Below, in pieces: positions 1 to 7,108 of a stretch of DNA of 47,265 nt. Each line of letters begins with the position of its first letter. Position 1 is the first letter of the stretch. The DNA is from JACDDK01 sp038198445 (GTDB taxonomy: Bacteria; Actinomycetota; Rubrobacteria; Rubrobacterales; Rubrobacteraceae), in NCBI GenBank assembly GCA_038198445.1, contig JBBPZZ010000183.1, positions 1 to 47,265 on the forward strand. Direction: 5' to 3'. Both the position numbers and the translations under genes were made by a program. The notes below the pieces were generated by a model that did not search any database, was not told where the DNA came from, and was given only the letters and a program-made list of their open reading frames with translations.

Positions 1-128
1 ACCAGGGCCTCGAAAGTCTCCGGCGCCGCGAGACATACCTCGTGTCCGGCGGCCTTGAGCCCGATACCCAGGGCCACGCAGGGCTGAACGTCGCCGCGAG
101 ACCCTCCAAGCGTCATCGTTATTCGCAT
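1..128 (-). CDS. Glycosyltransferase, GT1/UDP-glucosyltransferase-like (N-terminal part, cut by window edge)
   Basis: The reverse strand from the ATG at 128 reads MRITMTLGGSRGDVQPCVAL and continues with an in-frame GLKAAGHEV segment to the window edge. A short beta strand, then GSRGDVQP, then an ALGxGLKAAGHEV helix is the usual N-terminus of GT1 sterol/macrolide-type glycosyltransferases (GT-B fold, acceptor domain first). The C-terminal nucleotide-sugar half lies outside the window, so donor and acceptor cannot be assigned. A weak AGGA lies about 11 bases upstream of the start. The gene begins about 40 bases after the winged-helix gene stops, on the same strand, so it may be the last member of a trpS-led transcript. 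The family call rests on 42 residues. Confidence 0.75.
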   Translation of the reverse strand, partial: MRITMTLGGSRGDVQPCVALGIGLKAAGHEVCLAAPETFEAL

Positions 129-168
129 GGGCTGAGTGTCCTGGCGAAAGTCTTGTTCGGAAATACGT

Positions 169-378
169 CTACTGCTTGAGCCTGTAGAGCGGCTTGTCCG
201 AGCGGCCGGCCTCGCTCTTTACGGTCTCTATCTTCCCTTCGGCTTCGAGCTCGTCTAGAGCGTGACGGATCTCTCGTTTATCGTCGCCCAGGATACGGTG
301 CCAGTCCGTGGTCGAGTAGAGGACGCCCTGCGGGATGGCGGTGAGGACCTTGAGGATCTTCTGTTTCGTCTCCTCCAC
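169..378 (-). CDS. Small winged-helix DNA-binding protein
   Basis: This 69-residue protein starts at a GTG that shares one base with the TAG stop of trpS (TAGTG), a typical translational coupling. It has an N-terminal helix (EETKQKILKVLTAIPQGVLY), a recognition-helix-like stretch (DKREIRHALDELEAEGKIE) and a basic beta-wing ending (SDKPLYRLKQ), the layout of a minimal winged helix that reads like the N-terminal half of small PadR or Fur-like regulators. There is no effector domain, so it may be a stand-alone binding module or part of a larger complex. Its target is unknown. Coupling to trpS suggests co-expression with tryptophanyl-tRNA synthetase but does not prove regulation of it. Confidence 0.7.
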   Translation of the reverse strand: MEETKQKILKVLTAIPQGVLYSTTDWHRILGDDKREIRHALDELEAEGKIETVKSEAGRSDKPLYRLKQ

Positions 379-1370
379 TAATCCAGGCCCATCTTCGCCC
401 AGGCGTCGTGGAGGGTGGAGCGCGCGACCTCGCGGGCTTTCTCGGCCCCGCTCTCCATGATCTCGTCGAGTTCTTCGGGAGAGTCGATCAACCCCAGCGC
501 CCGCTCCCGGATGGGGGAGAGCCTCTCGACCACTACCTCGCCGAGGTCTTTCTTGAATTCTCTGTAGCCCTTACCTTCGTACTGCGCCTCTATCTCGGGG
601 ACAGGCTTTCCCGTCATGGCGGCGTAGATGCCGAGGAGGTTGTTGATAGCCGGTTTGTCGGGGGAAGCGACGATCTCCGAGCCCGAGTCGGTCTTTGCGC
701 GACGGATCTTGCGCCGGATCATATCCGGCTCGTCCAACAGCGCTATGTATCCTCCGGGCGTCGGGGAGCTCTTGCTCATCTTCTGTGTAGGCTCGTCCAG
801 CGCCATGACGCGCGCCCCGGTATCGAGGATCATGGGCTCCGGCACGACGAAAGTCTCTCCATACATCCCGTTGAACCGCCGCGCCAGCGTGCGGCTTAGC
901 TCCAGATGCTGTCGCTGGTCCTCGCCCACCGGAACGAGATGCGCGTTGTAGAGCAAGATGTCCGCCGCCTGGAGGACCGGATAATCGTAGAGCCCCACGC
1001 TCGCGGATTCCGCGCCGCCCTTCTGGGCCTTGTCCTTGAATTGGGTCATTCGCGAAAGCTCGCCCATCCTGGCGATGCAGTTGAGGAGCCAGGCAAGCTC
1101 CGTATGCTCTGAGACCCGGCTCTGCCGGAATATGACGGATCGGGCCGGGTCGAGGCCAACCGCCAGAAAGACCGCCGCCAACTCCCGCACGTTGTCCCGG
1201 AGGACCTTCGGGTCCTGCGGGGTTGTGAGGGCGTGCAGGTCAACGATGCAGTAGAAGTTCTCGTAGCCCTCCTGGATCGAGACCCAGTTCTTTAACGCCC
1301 CGAGATACGTCCCCAGGTGTGGCGTGCCGCTCGGCTGTATGCCGCTGAATACTCGTTTCTTGTTTTGCAT
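378..1370 (-). CDS. trpS: Tryptophanyl-tRNA synthetase
   Basis: This class I aminoacyl-tRNA synthetase (330 residues) charges tRNA-Trp in the cytoplasm. The HIGH-equivalent is PSGTPHLG at residues 13-20 and the KMSKS loop is exact at about 197-201, preceded by LDEPTQ. GEDQRQHLELSR at about 149-160 is the conserved TrpRS segment before the catalytic loop. Length matches the bacterial TrpRS family. The reading frame is open well upstream, but similarity begins at MQNKKRVFSGIQPSG, so the ATG at 1370 is the start. The gene follows the thiamine-binding protein gene on the same strand after about 50 bases, and its stop overlaps the GTG of the downstream winged-helix gene. Confidence 0.97.
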   Translation of the reverse strand: MQNKKRVFSGIQPSGTPHLGTYLGALKNWVSIQEGYENFYCIVDLHALTTPQDPKVLRDNVRELAAVFLAVGLDPARSVIFRQSRVSEHTELAWLLNCIARMGELSRMTQFKDKAQKGGAESASVGLYDYPVLQAADILLYNAHLVPVGEDQRQHLELSRTLARRFNGMYGETFVVPEPMILDTGARVMALDEPTQKMSKSSPTPGGYIALLDEPDMIRRKIRRAKTDSGSEIVASPDKPAINNLLGIYAAMTGKPVPEIEAQYEGKGYREFKKDLGEVVVERLSPIRERALGLIDSPEELDEIMESGAEKAREVARSTLHDAWAKMGLD

Positions 1371-1420
1371 GGAGCCTATTCTAGCGAATAGAGGACGTTT
1401 CGCATTTGCCCGGAGACTTG

Positions 1421-1735
1421 CTACCGGTTTCCCGCTATGTTCTCCCGGACCGCACTCACCATATCGTCTGAGGAGCGTCCGCTGTCTCTCCGCTCGTCCA
1501 TCTTTACGACAGTGTACGCTCGCTCTACTCCCCCCAGCTCGAAGACGGCGGCCTGGGCTTTCGCGAGGGCCGCGTAGACCTCTTCCACGCCCTCCGCTTC
1601 GACCGTCGTCCCCATCGGACCCAGCGAGCACTTCAGCCCGGATGCTTCCAGCTCCTTCACTGCCGCCGCGACGTACCGGCTGACGCTGGTTGACTCTGTC
1701 CCGAGCGGGGCGATGCTTATCTCGGCTACGATCAT
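1421..1735 (-). CDS. Thiamine-binding protein, MTH1187/YkoF family
   Basis: This 104-residue protein has the MTH1187 (UPF0045, formerly DUF77) pattern: an N-terminal strand MIVAEISIAPLGTES followed by SVSRYVAAAVKELEASGLK, GPMGTTVEAEGVEEVYAALAKAQAAVF and a C-terminal strand. Family members are small ferredoxin-like proteins that oligomerise and bind thiamine or related pyrimidines; they are thought to handle thiamine in the cytoplasm and are not enzymes. The ATG at 1735 matches the start of the family. The gene is upstream of trpS on the same strand and may be co-transcribed, but no functional link is obvious. No other thiamine gene is visible in the window. Confidence 0.85.
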   Translation of the reverse strand: MIVAEISIAPLGTESTSVSRYVAAAVKELEASGLKCSLGPMGTTVEAEGVEEVYAALAKAQAAVFELGGVERAYTVVKMDERRDSGRSSDDMVSAVRENIAGNR

Positions 1736-1832
1736 GGCCCGGCCTTTCTCTGTGGTGTTTTGCGCCTCAGACTTGTTGTTTATTCTAACGGTCCGGGCTA
1801 GGTTCGTCGGGGTCTTCCTCTCGCCCGCCGCT

Positions 1833-2576
1833 TCACGACGAGACTCCCACGGCCAGCGACCCTTCTATCTCCCTCGCAGCCTCGACTACCCGCCCCGCGA
1901 GCCGCTCCCCTGGACGTTCTCCGAGACGGGAGATCGGTCCGCTCGCGCTGACCGCCGCGCTAAGTCCCCCACCGGGACCGAAGACCGGCGCGCTGACGCT
2001 TGCCACGCCCGCCTCCCGCTCGGCCACGCTCTCCGCCCAGCCCCGGTTCCTAATCTCCTCGAACTCCGCCGTCTCTGGATTTCCACCGGCCTCCCCGCTC
2101 CGCGCCCAAGCGAGCAGCACCTTCCCCGCCGAGCCGCGCGAGAGCGGCAGCACCGACCCGACCGGCACCGTGTCCCTCAGACCCGTCGCCCGCTCCACGG
2201 AGGCTACGCACATCCGCTGCCCTCCCTCCCTCACGTAGAGCTGCGTGCTCTCTCCGGTCGCGTCTCGCAACCTCTCCAGTACGGGATGCGCACGCTCCAC
2301 GAGCCCCACGCCCGCCGCCCTGTTCCCCCAGCCGAGCAGCCGCAGCCCAAGCGCGTACCGCCCCTCCCGCCGCGTCACGAGGTGATGCGTCTCCAGCGCC
2401 GAGAGCAGCCGGTGCGCCGTCGGACGCGGCAGCCCAGTGCCCTCCACCACCTCCGCCAGACTCGCCAACCCCCGCCCGGAGAGGAAGGACAGGATCGCAA
2501 CCGACTTGTCCAACACCCCGACCCCACTCACCACTCCACCGTTGCTTTTCACCGAGAGTTCGTCTAAACTGTCCAT
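1833..2576 (-). CDS. ndgR: IclR-family regulator of the NdgR/AreB type
   Basis: An N-terminal winged helix (GVGVLDKSVAILSFLSG, then LPRPTAHRLLSALE at about residues 48-61) is followed by the IclR effector domain, with GLRDTVPVG and the characteristic RNRGWAESVAEREAGVASVS. These stretches closely resemble Streptomyces NdgR/AreB, IclR regulators of leucine and branched-chain metabolism encoded divergently from leuCD. Here too leuCD lie divergently, with a methyltransferase in between, which supports the assignment. The ATG at 2576 has no clear ribosome site, so it may be leaderless; GTG codons near residues 15-16, just before SGVGVLDK, are alternative starts. A role at the leuCD promoter is inferred from context and known orthologues. 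Confidence 0.88.
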   Translation of the reverse strand: MDSLDELSVKSNGGVVSGVGVLDKSVAILSFLSGRGLASLAEVVEGTGLPRPTAHRLLSALETHHLVTRREGRYALGLRLLGWGNRAAGVGLVERAHPVLERLRDATGESTQLYVREGGQRMCVASVERATGLRDTVPVGSVLPLSRGSAGKVLLAWARSGEAGGNPETAEFEEIRNRGWAESVAEREAGVASVSAPVFGPGGGLSAAVSASGPISRLGERPGERLAGRVVEAAREIEGSLAVGVSS

Positions 2577-2591
2577 ATGTCAGTCAATGTA

Positions 2592-2606
2592 TCTCACATG
2601 TTGAGA
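2592..2606. promoter_or_regulatory. Candidate IclR operator (TCTCA-N5-TGAGA)
   Basis: In the 52-base gap between the IclR regulator and the divergent methyltransferase lies an inverted repeat TCTCA CATGT TGAGA. Its size and position suit an autoregulatory IclR site also controlling the methyltransferase-leuCD side. This is a visual palindrome only; binding is inferred. Confidence 0.4.
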
Positions 2607-2628
2607 CAAAGCAAGAGGTAGCTGGGTT

Positions 2629-3411
2629 TTGACGCGGGAGTGGGACGCCGGGACGTACGAGGAGATCTCCTTTCCCCAGACGCGTTGGGGGGCGGGCGTG
2701 CTGGAGCGCGTGGAGGTGAGGGGGGACGAGGCCGCCATAGACGCCGGGTGCGGGACCGGACGGGTGACGGAGCTACTGCTGGAGCGGTTACCGGAGGGGT
2801 CGGTGCTGGCGGTGGATGGCTCGGCGGCGATGGTAGGGGCGGCCGAACGGCGTTTCGCCGGGGAGCCCAGGGTACGGGTCGAGCGGCAGGATCTCTTGCG
2901 GCTGGAGGTCGCGGAGCGGGTGGACCTGATCTTCTCGACAGCCACCTTCCACTGGATAAAGGACCATGACACCCTCTTTCAACGGCTGGCCGATGCCCTG
3001 AAGCCGGGTGGCCGCCTCGTCGCCCAGTGTGGCGGCGAGGGAAACATCTCCCGCGCCACGAGGGCGGCGCAAGAGACTATAAACGAGGAGCGCTTCCGGT
3101 GGTATTTCGAGGGCTGGAGCGACGACAAGCAATACGCTGACGCGGAGACGACCCGGAAGCGCCTGGAGGACGCGGGCTTCGTGGAGGTCGAGACTTGGCT
3201 GCACGACGAGCCGACGCCGTTCGGTTCGGTGGAGGAACTGGCGCGTTTCATGGCGGCGGTAGTGCTCGGCGGACACCTGGAACGCCTGCCGAAGGAGGAG
3301 CACGCACCGTTCGCCCGCGCGGTGGCCGAAAAGGTCGCGGTCGCGGAGGAGCCGCCCACCCTCGATTACGTTCGTCTGAACATATCGGCGGTACGGGGAG
3401 GGAGGGCGTGA
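2629..3411 (+). CDS. SAM-dependent methyltransferase, trans-aconitate methyltransferase-like
   Basis: This 260-residue class I methyltransferase has SAM motif I AIDAGCGTGRVTELL at about 36-50, an acidic strand-2 end (VLAVDGSAAMV), and the TFHWIKDH and LKPGGRLVAQCGGEGN segments typical of Tam-type trans-aconitate methyltransferases. Yeast Tmt1 of this broad group methylates both trans-aconitate and 3-isopropylmalate, and the gene here lies just upstream of leuCD, whose substrate is isopropylmalate. That makes a leucine-pathway or aconitase by-product substrate attractive, but this is inference. Translation appears to begin at a TTG preceded by AGAGGT. The gene is divergent from the IclR regulator and probably heads the leuCD transcript. 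Confidence 0.8.
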   Translation: MTREWDAGTYEEISFPQTRWGAGVLERVEVRGDEAAIDAGCGTGRVTELLLERLPEGSVLAVDGSAAMVGAAERRFAGEPRVRVERQDLLRLEVAERVDLIFSTATFHWIKDHDTLFQRLADALKPGGRLVAQCGGEGNISRATRAAQETINEERFRWYFEGWSDDKQYADAETTRKRLEDAGFVEVETWLHDEPTPFGSVEELARFMAAVVLGGHLERLPKEEHAPFARAVAEKVAVAEEPPTLDYVRLNISAVRGGRA

Positions 3412-3618
3412 GGGCTACGAAGTGGTGTCGGCGAGGGAGAGCTTGCCGCCGCGCTGGAGCGAATCCGGGCGGACAGGAACACCACGCTCACGGCGCAACT
3501 CGCGTGGATGGAGGAAGCAGGTTTCGAGCAAGTCGAATGCAACTACGAAGACAATCGCTTCGCGGTCTACAATGGGCGCAAGCCGGAAAAGACGTTCGCA
3601 AAGGAAAGGAAGGCATAA
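3412..3618 (+). pseudogene. 3' remnant of a second SAM methyltransferase
   Basis: After the TGA of the preceding methyltransferase, the same frame continues open to a TAA at 3616-3618. It encodes a recognisable methyltransferase tail: ALERIRADRNTTLTAQLAWM, then EEAGFEQVECNYEDNRFAVY, then NGRKP. This AGFxxVxCxYxDxRFAVYxGRKP ending is common in class I methyltransferases of a type different from the upstream gene. No SAM motif or usable start codon remains. The simplest reading is that a second methyltransferase lost its 5' part, leaving a fossil between the intact gene and leuC, whose ATG directly follows the TAA. Translation of this segment is unlikely. Confidence 0.7.
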
Positions 3619-5022
3619 ATGAGTAAGGCGAAGACGCTGGTAGAGAAGGTGTGGGAGAAGCACGTAGTAAGGAGCGTCGAGGGGGAGCCGGATCTCCTCT
3701 ACGTAGATCTCCACCTCGTACACGAAGTAACGAGCCCGCAGGCGTTCGAGGGCCTGCGGCTTGCGGGCCGCAAGGTTCGCCGCCCGGACCTCACCTACGC
3801 CACGATGGACCACAACGTCCCGACCTCGGAGTTCGGTGTCCCCATAAAGGACAAAACCTCCGCGAAGCAGATGGAGGCCCTCCGCGAGAACTGCGAGGAG
3901 TTCGGCATCGAGCTGAACGCCTGGGGCTCCATCGGGCAGGGTATCGTTCACATCATCGGGCCGGAGATGGGCCTGACCCAGCCGGGCCTCGTCATAGTCT
4001 GCGGTGACAGCCACACCGCGACCCACGGCGCGTTCGGGGCGCTCGCGTTCGGCATCGGGACCAGTGAGGTGGAGCACGTCCTGGCGACCCAGACGCTCCC
4101 GCAGCGCCGTCCCAAGACGATGGCCGTCACGGTCGAGGGCGAGCTTCCGGCGGACGTTACGGCGAAGGACCTCATGCTCGGCATCCTGAACCGCATCGGG
4201 ACCGATGGCGGCGTGGGCCACGTCATCGAGTACCGGGGAGAGGCTGTCCGCTCGCTCTCGATGGAGGGCCGCATGACCGTGTGCAACATGTCCATCGAGG
4301 GCGGCGCGCGGGCCGGACTCATCGCGCCGGACGAGACGACCTTCGAGTACCTCAAGGATAGGCCCCACGCCCCGAAGGGCGAGGACTGGGACCGGGTCGT
4401 TGAGGAGTGGAAGAACCTCCCCACCGACGAGGGCGCCGAGTACGACAAGGAGGTCGTCATCCAGGCCGAAGACCTCGTGCCATACGTCTCCTGGGGCACG
4501 ACCCCGGCCCAGACCGTGCCGCTCGACGGCGAGGTCCCGGAGCCAGAGAACGACGGCCACGAGCGGGCGCTCAAGTACATGGCGCTCACGCCCGGAACCC
4601 CGATCCGGGAGATCGAGGTGGATACCGTCTTCCTCGGCTCCTGCACCAACGCCCGCATAGAGGACCTGCGCGCCGCCGCCGCCGTGCTCGAAGGCCACAC
4701 GGTCAAGGAAGGCATCCGGGCGATGGTCGTGCCGGGTTCGATGCGCGTGAAGCAGCAGGCCGAGGAGGAGGGGCTGGCGGACATCTTCACCGGGGCCGGC
4801 TTCGACTGGCGCAACGCCGGTTGTTCGATGTGTCTCGGGATGAACCCGGACATCTTGCAGCCCGGCGAGCGGTGCGCCTCGACCTCCAACCGCAACTTCG
4901 AGGGACGTCAGGGCAAGGGTGGCAGGACGCACCTGGTTAGTCCGGCGGTGGCGGCGGCGACGGCGGTAATGGGACGGTTCGCCTTGCCCAGTGAACTCGG
5001 CGTACCAGTGGAGGTGCTTTAG
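3619..5022 (+). CDS. leuC: 3-isopropylmalate dehydratase, large subunit
   Basis: LeuC with LeuD isomerises 2-isopropylmalate to 3-isopropylmalate in leucine synthesis. The 467-residue protein begins KAKTLVEKVWEKHVV and has the aconitase-family features TYATMDHNVPT, CGDSHTATHGAFGALAFGIG and the [4Fe-4S] ligands in FLGSCTNARIEDL and NAGCSMCLGMNPD. It ends in the family's FEGRQGKGGRTHLVSPAVAAATAV. Length is normal. The ATG immediately follows the TAA of the methyltransferase remnant, and the TAG is immediately followed by the leuD ATG, so the two subunits are tightly co-translated. Regulation by the nearby IclR/NdgR protein is likely by analogy. Confidence 0.98.
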   Translation: MSKAKTLVEKVWEKHVVRSVEGEPDLLYVDLHLVHEVTSPQAFEGLRLAGRKVRRPDLTYATMDHNVPTSEFGVPIKDKTSAKQMEALRENCEEFGIELNAWGSIGQGIVHIIGPEMGLTQPGLVIVCGDSHTATHGAFGALAFGIGTSEVEHVLATQTLPQRRPKTMAVTVEGELPADVTAKDLMLGILNRIGTDGGVGHVIEYRGEAVRSLSMEGRMTVCNMSIEGGARAGLIAPDETTFEYLKDRPHAPKGEDWDRVVEEWKNLPTDEGAEYDKEVVIQAEDLVPYVSWGTTPAQTVPLDGEVPEPENDGHERALKYMALTPGTPIREIEVDTVFLGSCTNARIEDLRAAAAVLEGHTVKEGIRAMVVPGSMRVKQQAEEEGLADIFTGAGFDWRNAGCSMCLGMNPDILQPGERCASTSNRNFEGRQGKGGRTHLVSPAVAAATAVMGRFALPSELGVPVEVL

Positions 5023-5610
5023 ATGGAGCCAGTACAGCGCGTCTCGGGGAAGGCCCTTCCCCTTGGATGGGACGACGTGGACACCGACCAGATCGTTCCT
5101 AGTGATGCTCTCAAGCGTATAGAGCGGACCGGCTTTGGCCAGTTCCTCTTCTCTAGCTGGCGCGACGACCCGGAGTTCGTGATGAACAGGGCCGAGCACG
5201 AGGGCGCGGTGGTGCTCCTGGCGGGGAAGAACTTCGGTTCCGGCTCCAGCCGCGAACACGCGCCCTGGGCCATCCAGGACTACGGTTTCGGCGCGGTCAT
5301 CGCCCCATCGTTCGCCGACATCTTCAAGAACAACTGCGCCAAGATAGGCTTGCTCGCCGTCGAGCTGCCCGAAGAAGCCGTGCAGAAGCTCCTGGACGCC
5401 GTGCGGGATGATCCGGAGACCGTCATCACTGTGGAACTCGGCGAGCGCACCGTAACAGGCCCCGACGTCCGGGAGACCTTCGAGATGGACGACTTCACCC
5501 GCCAGCGTCTAATGGAAGGCCTCGACGACATCAGCCTCACGCTCACGCACGAGGACGACCTCGAAGCCTACGAGAAATGTCGACCGAGTTACCTGCCGAG
5601 CGTATCGTAG
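5023..5610 (+). CDS. leuD: 3-isopropylmalate dehydratase, small subunit
   Basis: LeuD is the swivelling small subunit of isopropylmalate isomerase. The 195-residue product shows DDVDTDQIVPSDALKRIERT, the substrate-binding loop GKNFGSGSSREHAPWAIQDY and a SFADIFKNNCAKIGLL segment, all diagnostic. Its ATG abuts the leuC stop. The last 34 bases overlap in another frame with the downstream VOC gene, suggesting three co-expressed genes. No anomaly is seen. Confidence 0.98.
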   Translation: MEPVQRVSGKALPLGWDDVDTDQIVPSDALKRIERTGFGQFLFSSWRDDPEFVMNRAEHEGAVVLLAGKNFGSGSSREHAPWAIQDYGFGAVIAPSFADIFKNNCAKIGLLAVELPEEAVQKLLDAVRDDPETVITVELGERTVTGPDVRETFEMDDFTRQRLMEGLDDISLTLTHEDDLEAYEKCRPSYLPSVS

Positions 5611-6062
5611 GAGTCGTGGCGCGCCCCGCGAGGCTGGTCGGGTTCAACCACGTCGCCCTGGAGGTCGGCGACATCGAGGAGGCCCTTGAGTTCTACGGGC
5701 GCCTCTTCGAGATAAAGCTGCGCGGACGCAGTACCGGGATGGCGTTTATCGACGCCGGCGACCAGTTCATCGCCCTCTCCAAGGGACGGACGCAGCCGCC
5801 AGACGAACACAGGCATATCGGGATGGTCGTCGATGATAGGGAGGCTGTCCGGCGGGCGCTCGGGGAGTTGGGGGTGGGGATCCTGCCGGGCAGAGGACTG
5901 GACTTCCTCGACCCGTGGGGGAACCACTGGCAGGTAGTCGAATACGGTGACATCCAGTTCACGAAGGCGCCGGAGGTCCTGCGCGGCATGGAGTTAGGAG
6001 ACCTGAAGAAGTCCGGGAAGGCTCTGGAAGAGTTGCGGAAGAAAGGTATGGCTTCCGGTTAG
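5577..6062 (+). CDS. VOC-superfamily protein (glyoxalase/bleomycin-resistance fold)
   Basis: After a short leader this 161-residue protein has a single VOC module: GFNHVALEVGDIEEALEFYG, a middle KGRTQPPDEHRHIGMVVDD and a late DFLDPWGNHWQVVEYGD. The DPWGNxWQ(V/I)VEY ending and the N-terminal HVAL histidine resemble VOC metal-site positions; a C-terminal helical extension ends KSGKALEELRKKGMASG. Substrate is unknown; candidates span dioxygenase-like, lyase-like and binding roles. The ATG at 5577 lies inside leuD. A GTG at 5616, just after the leuD stop, is an alternative start but has its AGGAG only two bases away. Placement suggests co-transcription with leuCD. Confidence 0.85.
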   Translation: MSTELPAERIVGVVARPARLVGFNHVALEVGDIEEALEFYGRLFEIKLRGRSTGMAFIDAGDQFIALSKGRTQPPDEHRHIGMVVDDREAVRRALGELGVGILPGRGLDFLDPWGNHWQVVEYGDIQFTKAPEVLRGMELGDLKKSGKALEELRKKGMASG

Positions 6063-6075
6063 AGACGCCGCGAAG

Positions 6076-6522
6076 TTACAGTACGGTTACCTTGACCGGC
6101 GCTTCGGCCATGCCGGTCAGGCCCAGCTCGCGGGCCGCCGCCAGCGAGAGGTCTATGTCGCGTCCCGCCACGTAGGGGCCGCGGTCGTTGATGGTGACCT
6201 CGACGGACTCGCCGCCACGGCTCACCTCCAGCTTCGTCCCGAGCGGCAGGGTCTTGGAGGCGGCCGTGTACTTCTCTGGGTCGAACGGCTGGCCTCTGGC
6301 TGTGGGGCTGCCCTCAAGCTCGGGCCCATAGTAGGAAGCGACCAATGTTTTGCCGTCGCCGCCATCCGATTGCGGGGCGCGTGGGGCATCGGTAACGGCT
6401 GAGTGCTCGACACCGGTTACCCTTTGGATCTGCTCGTGGCCGCCGCTTTTCATCAAGAACAGCAACGAGGCCCCAAGCAGCACGAACCCCAGAAGCGCCG
6501 GTAACAGAACCTTCTTTGACAT
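6076..6522 (-). CDS. RlpA-like double-psi beta-barrel protein, membrane-anchored or secreted
   Basis: The start at 6522 gives MSKKVLLPALLGFVLLGASL, an N-terminal membrane or signal segment, followed by a Ser/Asp-rich linker and a C-terminal double-psi beta barrel of about 90 residues. The barrel carries the RlpA-family signatures ASYYGPELEGSPTARG, FDPEKYTAASKTLPLGTKLE and TINDRGPYVAGRDIDLS. RlpA-type barrels bind or cleave glycan chains of peptidoglycan. The Asp of NDRGP and the Tyr/Gly pair near the start of the barrel are present, but lytic activity cannot be read from sequence. At 148 residues it lacks a SPOR domain, as in many actinobacterial forms. It is convergent with the upstream VOC gene. 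Confidence 0.88.
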   Translation of the reverse strand: MSKKVLLPALLGFVLLGASLLFLMKSGGHEQIQRVTGVEHSAVTDAPRAPQSDGGDGKTLVASYYGPELEGSPTARGQPFDPEKYTAASKTLPLGTKLEVSRGGESVEVTINDRGPYVAGRDIDLSLAAARELGLTGMAEAPVKVTVL

Positions 6523-6549
6523 CAGTTCGCTCAAGACCCAGAGAACGTA

Positions 6550-6578
6550 ACACATCGTAACTAAATTGCAACATGTGT
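6550..6578. promoter_or_regulatory. Inverted repeat upstream of the RlpA-like gene, containing TTGCAACAT
   Basis: About 30-55 bases upstream of the RlpA-like start are ACACAT (6550-6555) and ATGTGT (6573-6578) as inverted arms. Between and into the right arm is TTGCAACAT (6566-6574), a 9-mer repeated in the tandem motifs upstream of the secreted metzincin-like gene. GTAAC/GTTAC also recurs on both strands. Regulator unknown. Confidence 0.35.
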
Positions 6579-6681
6579 GTAACCTGAAAAGGGGCGCAAG
6601 GAGCCGCAAGGCTTCCGGGACGGGGGGCCTTGCCTGTCGGGTAAGCTACCGGAGAAGAGGGCGATCGGGAAAGGGGTCTGC

Positions 6682-7098
6682 ATGTTCGACACGACGACGG
6701 AAGCGGGAGGACGAGCCGAGGGACGGTTGCGGGAGGAGAGGATCGCCTGGCTTACGACCGTCCGGCGCGATGGACAGCCGCAGTCCGTGCCCGTGTGGTT
6801 CCTGTGGGATGGGGAGACGTTCCTCGTCTACTCTCAGGAGGGCCGTCAGAAGCTGCGGAACATTGGCGGCAATCCGCTGGTGGACTTGAACCTCAACTCG
6901 GACGAGCGTGGCGGCGACGTGGTGCGTGTTCAGGGGAGGGCCGAGGTAGTAGAGGACGTTCCGCCCGCTAATGAGGTCCCGGAGTACGTCGAGAAGTACC
7001 GGGAGAGCATCGCGAGGATCGGGTTCGACCCGGAGGGATTCGCGCGGGCGTACTCCGTGGCGATCAGGATAGCGCCCACGCGCTGGCAGGTCTGGTAG
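6682..7098 (+). CDS. PPOX-class F420-dependent enzyme, TIGR03667-type
   Basis: The 138-residue protein has the split-barrel flavin/F420-binding fold: RIAWLTTVRRDGQPQSVPVW near the N-terminus, FLWDGETFLVYSQEG, KLRNIGGNPLVDLNLN and a final IAPTRWQVW. This pattern matches the TIGR03667/Rv3369 subgroup of PPOX-class proteins, which use F420 or FMN in reductions not yet assigned to pathways. An AAAGGGGT lies just upstream of the ATG. It stands alone, convergent with the DUF427 gene; cofactor and substrate remain inferences. The short size and complete motifs indicate an intact gene. Confidence 0.85.
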   Translation: MFDTTTEAGGRAEGRLREERIAWLTTVRRDGQPQSVPVWFLWDGETFLVYSQEGRQKLRNIGGNPLVDLNLNSDERGGDVVRVQGRAEVVEDVPPANEVPEYVEKYRESIARIGFDPEGFARAYSVAIRIAPTRWQVW

Positions 7099-7108
7099 CC
7101 GGAGGGCG

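Noticed and set aside
3415..5259. Open frame of 614 codons antisense to leuC
   Set aside because: It lies fully opposite leuC and the start of leuD, follows the high-GC antisense pattern and matches no protein family.
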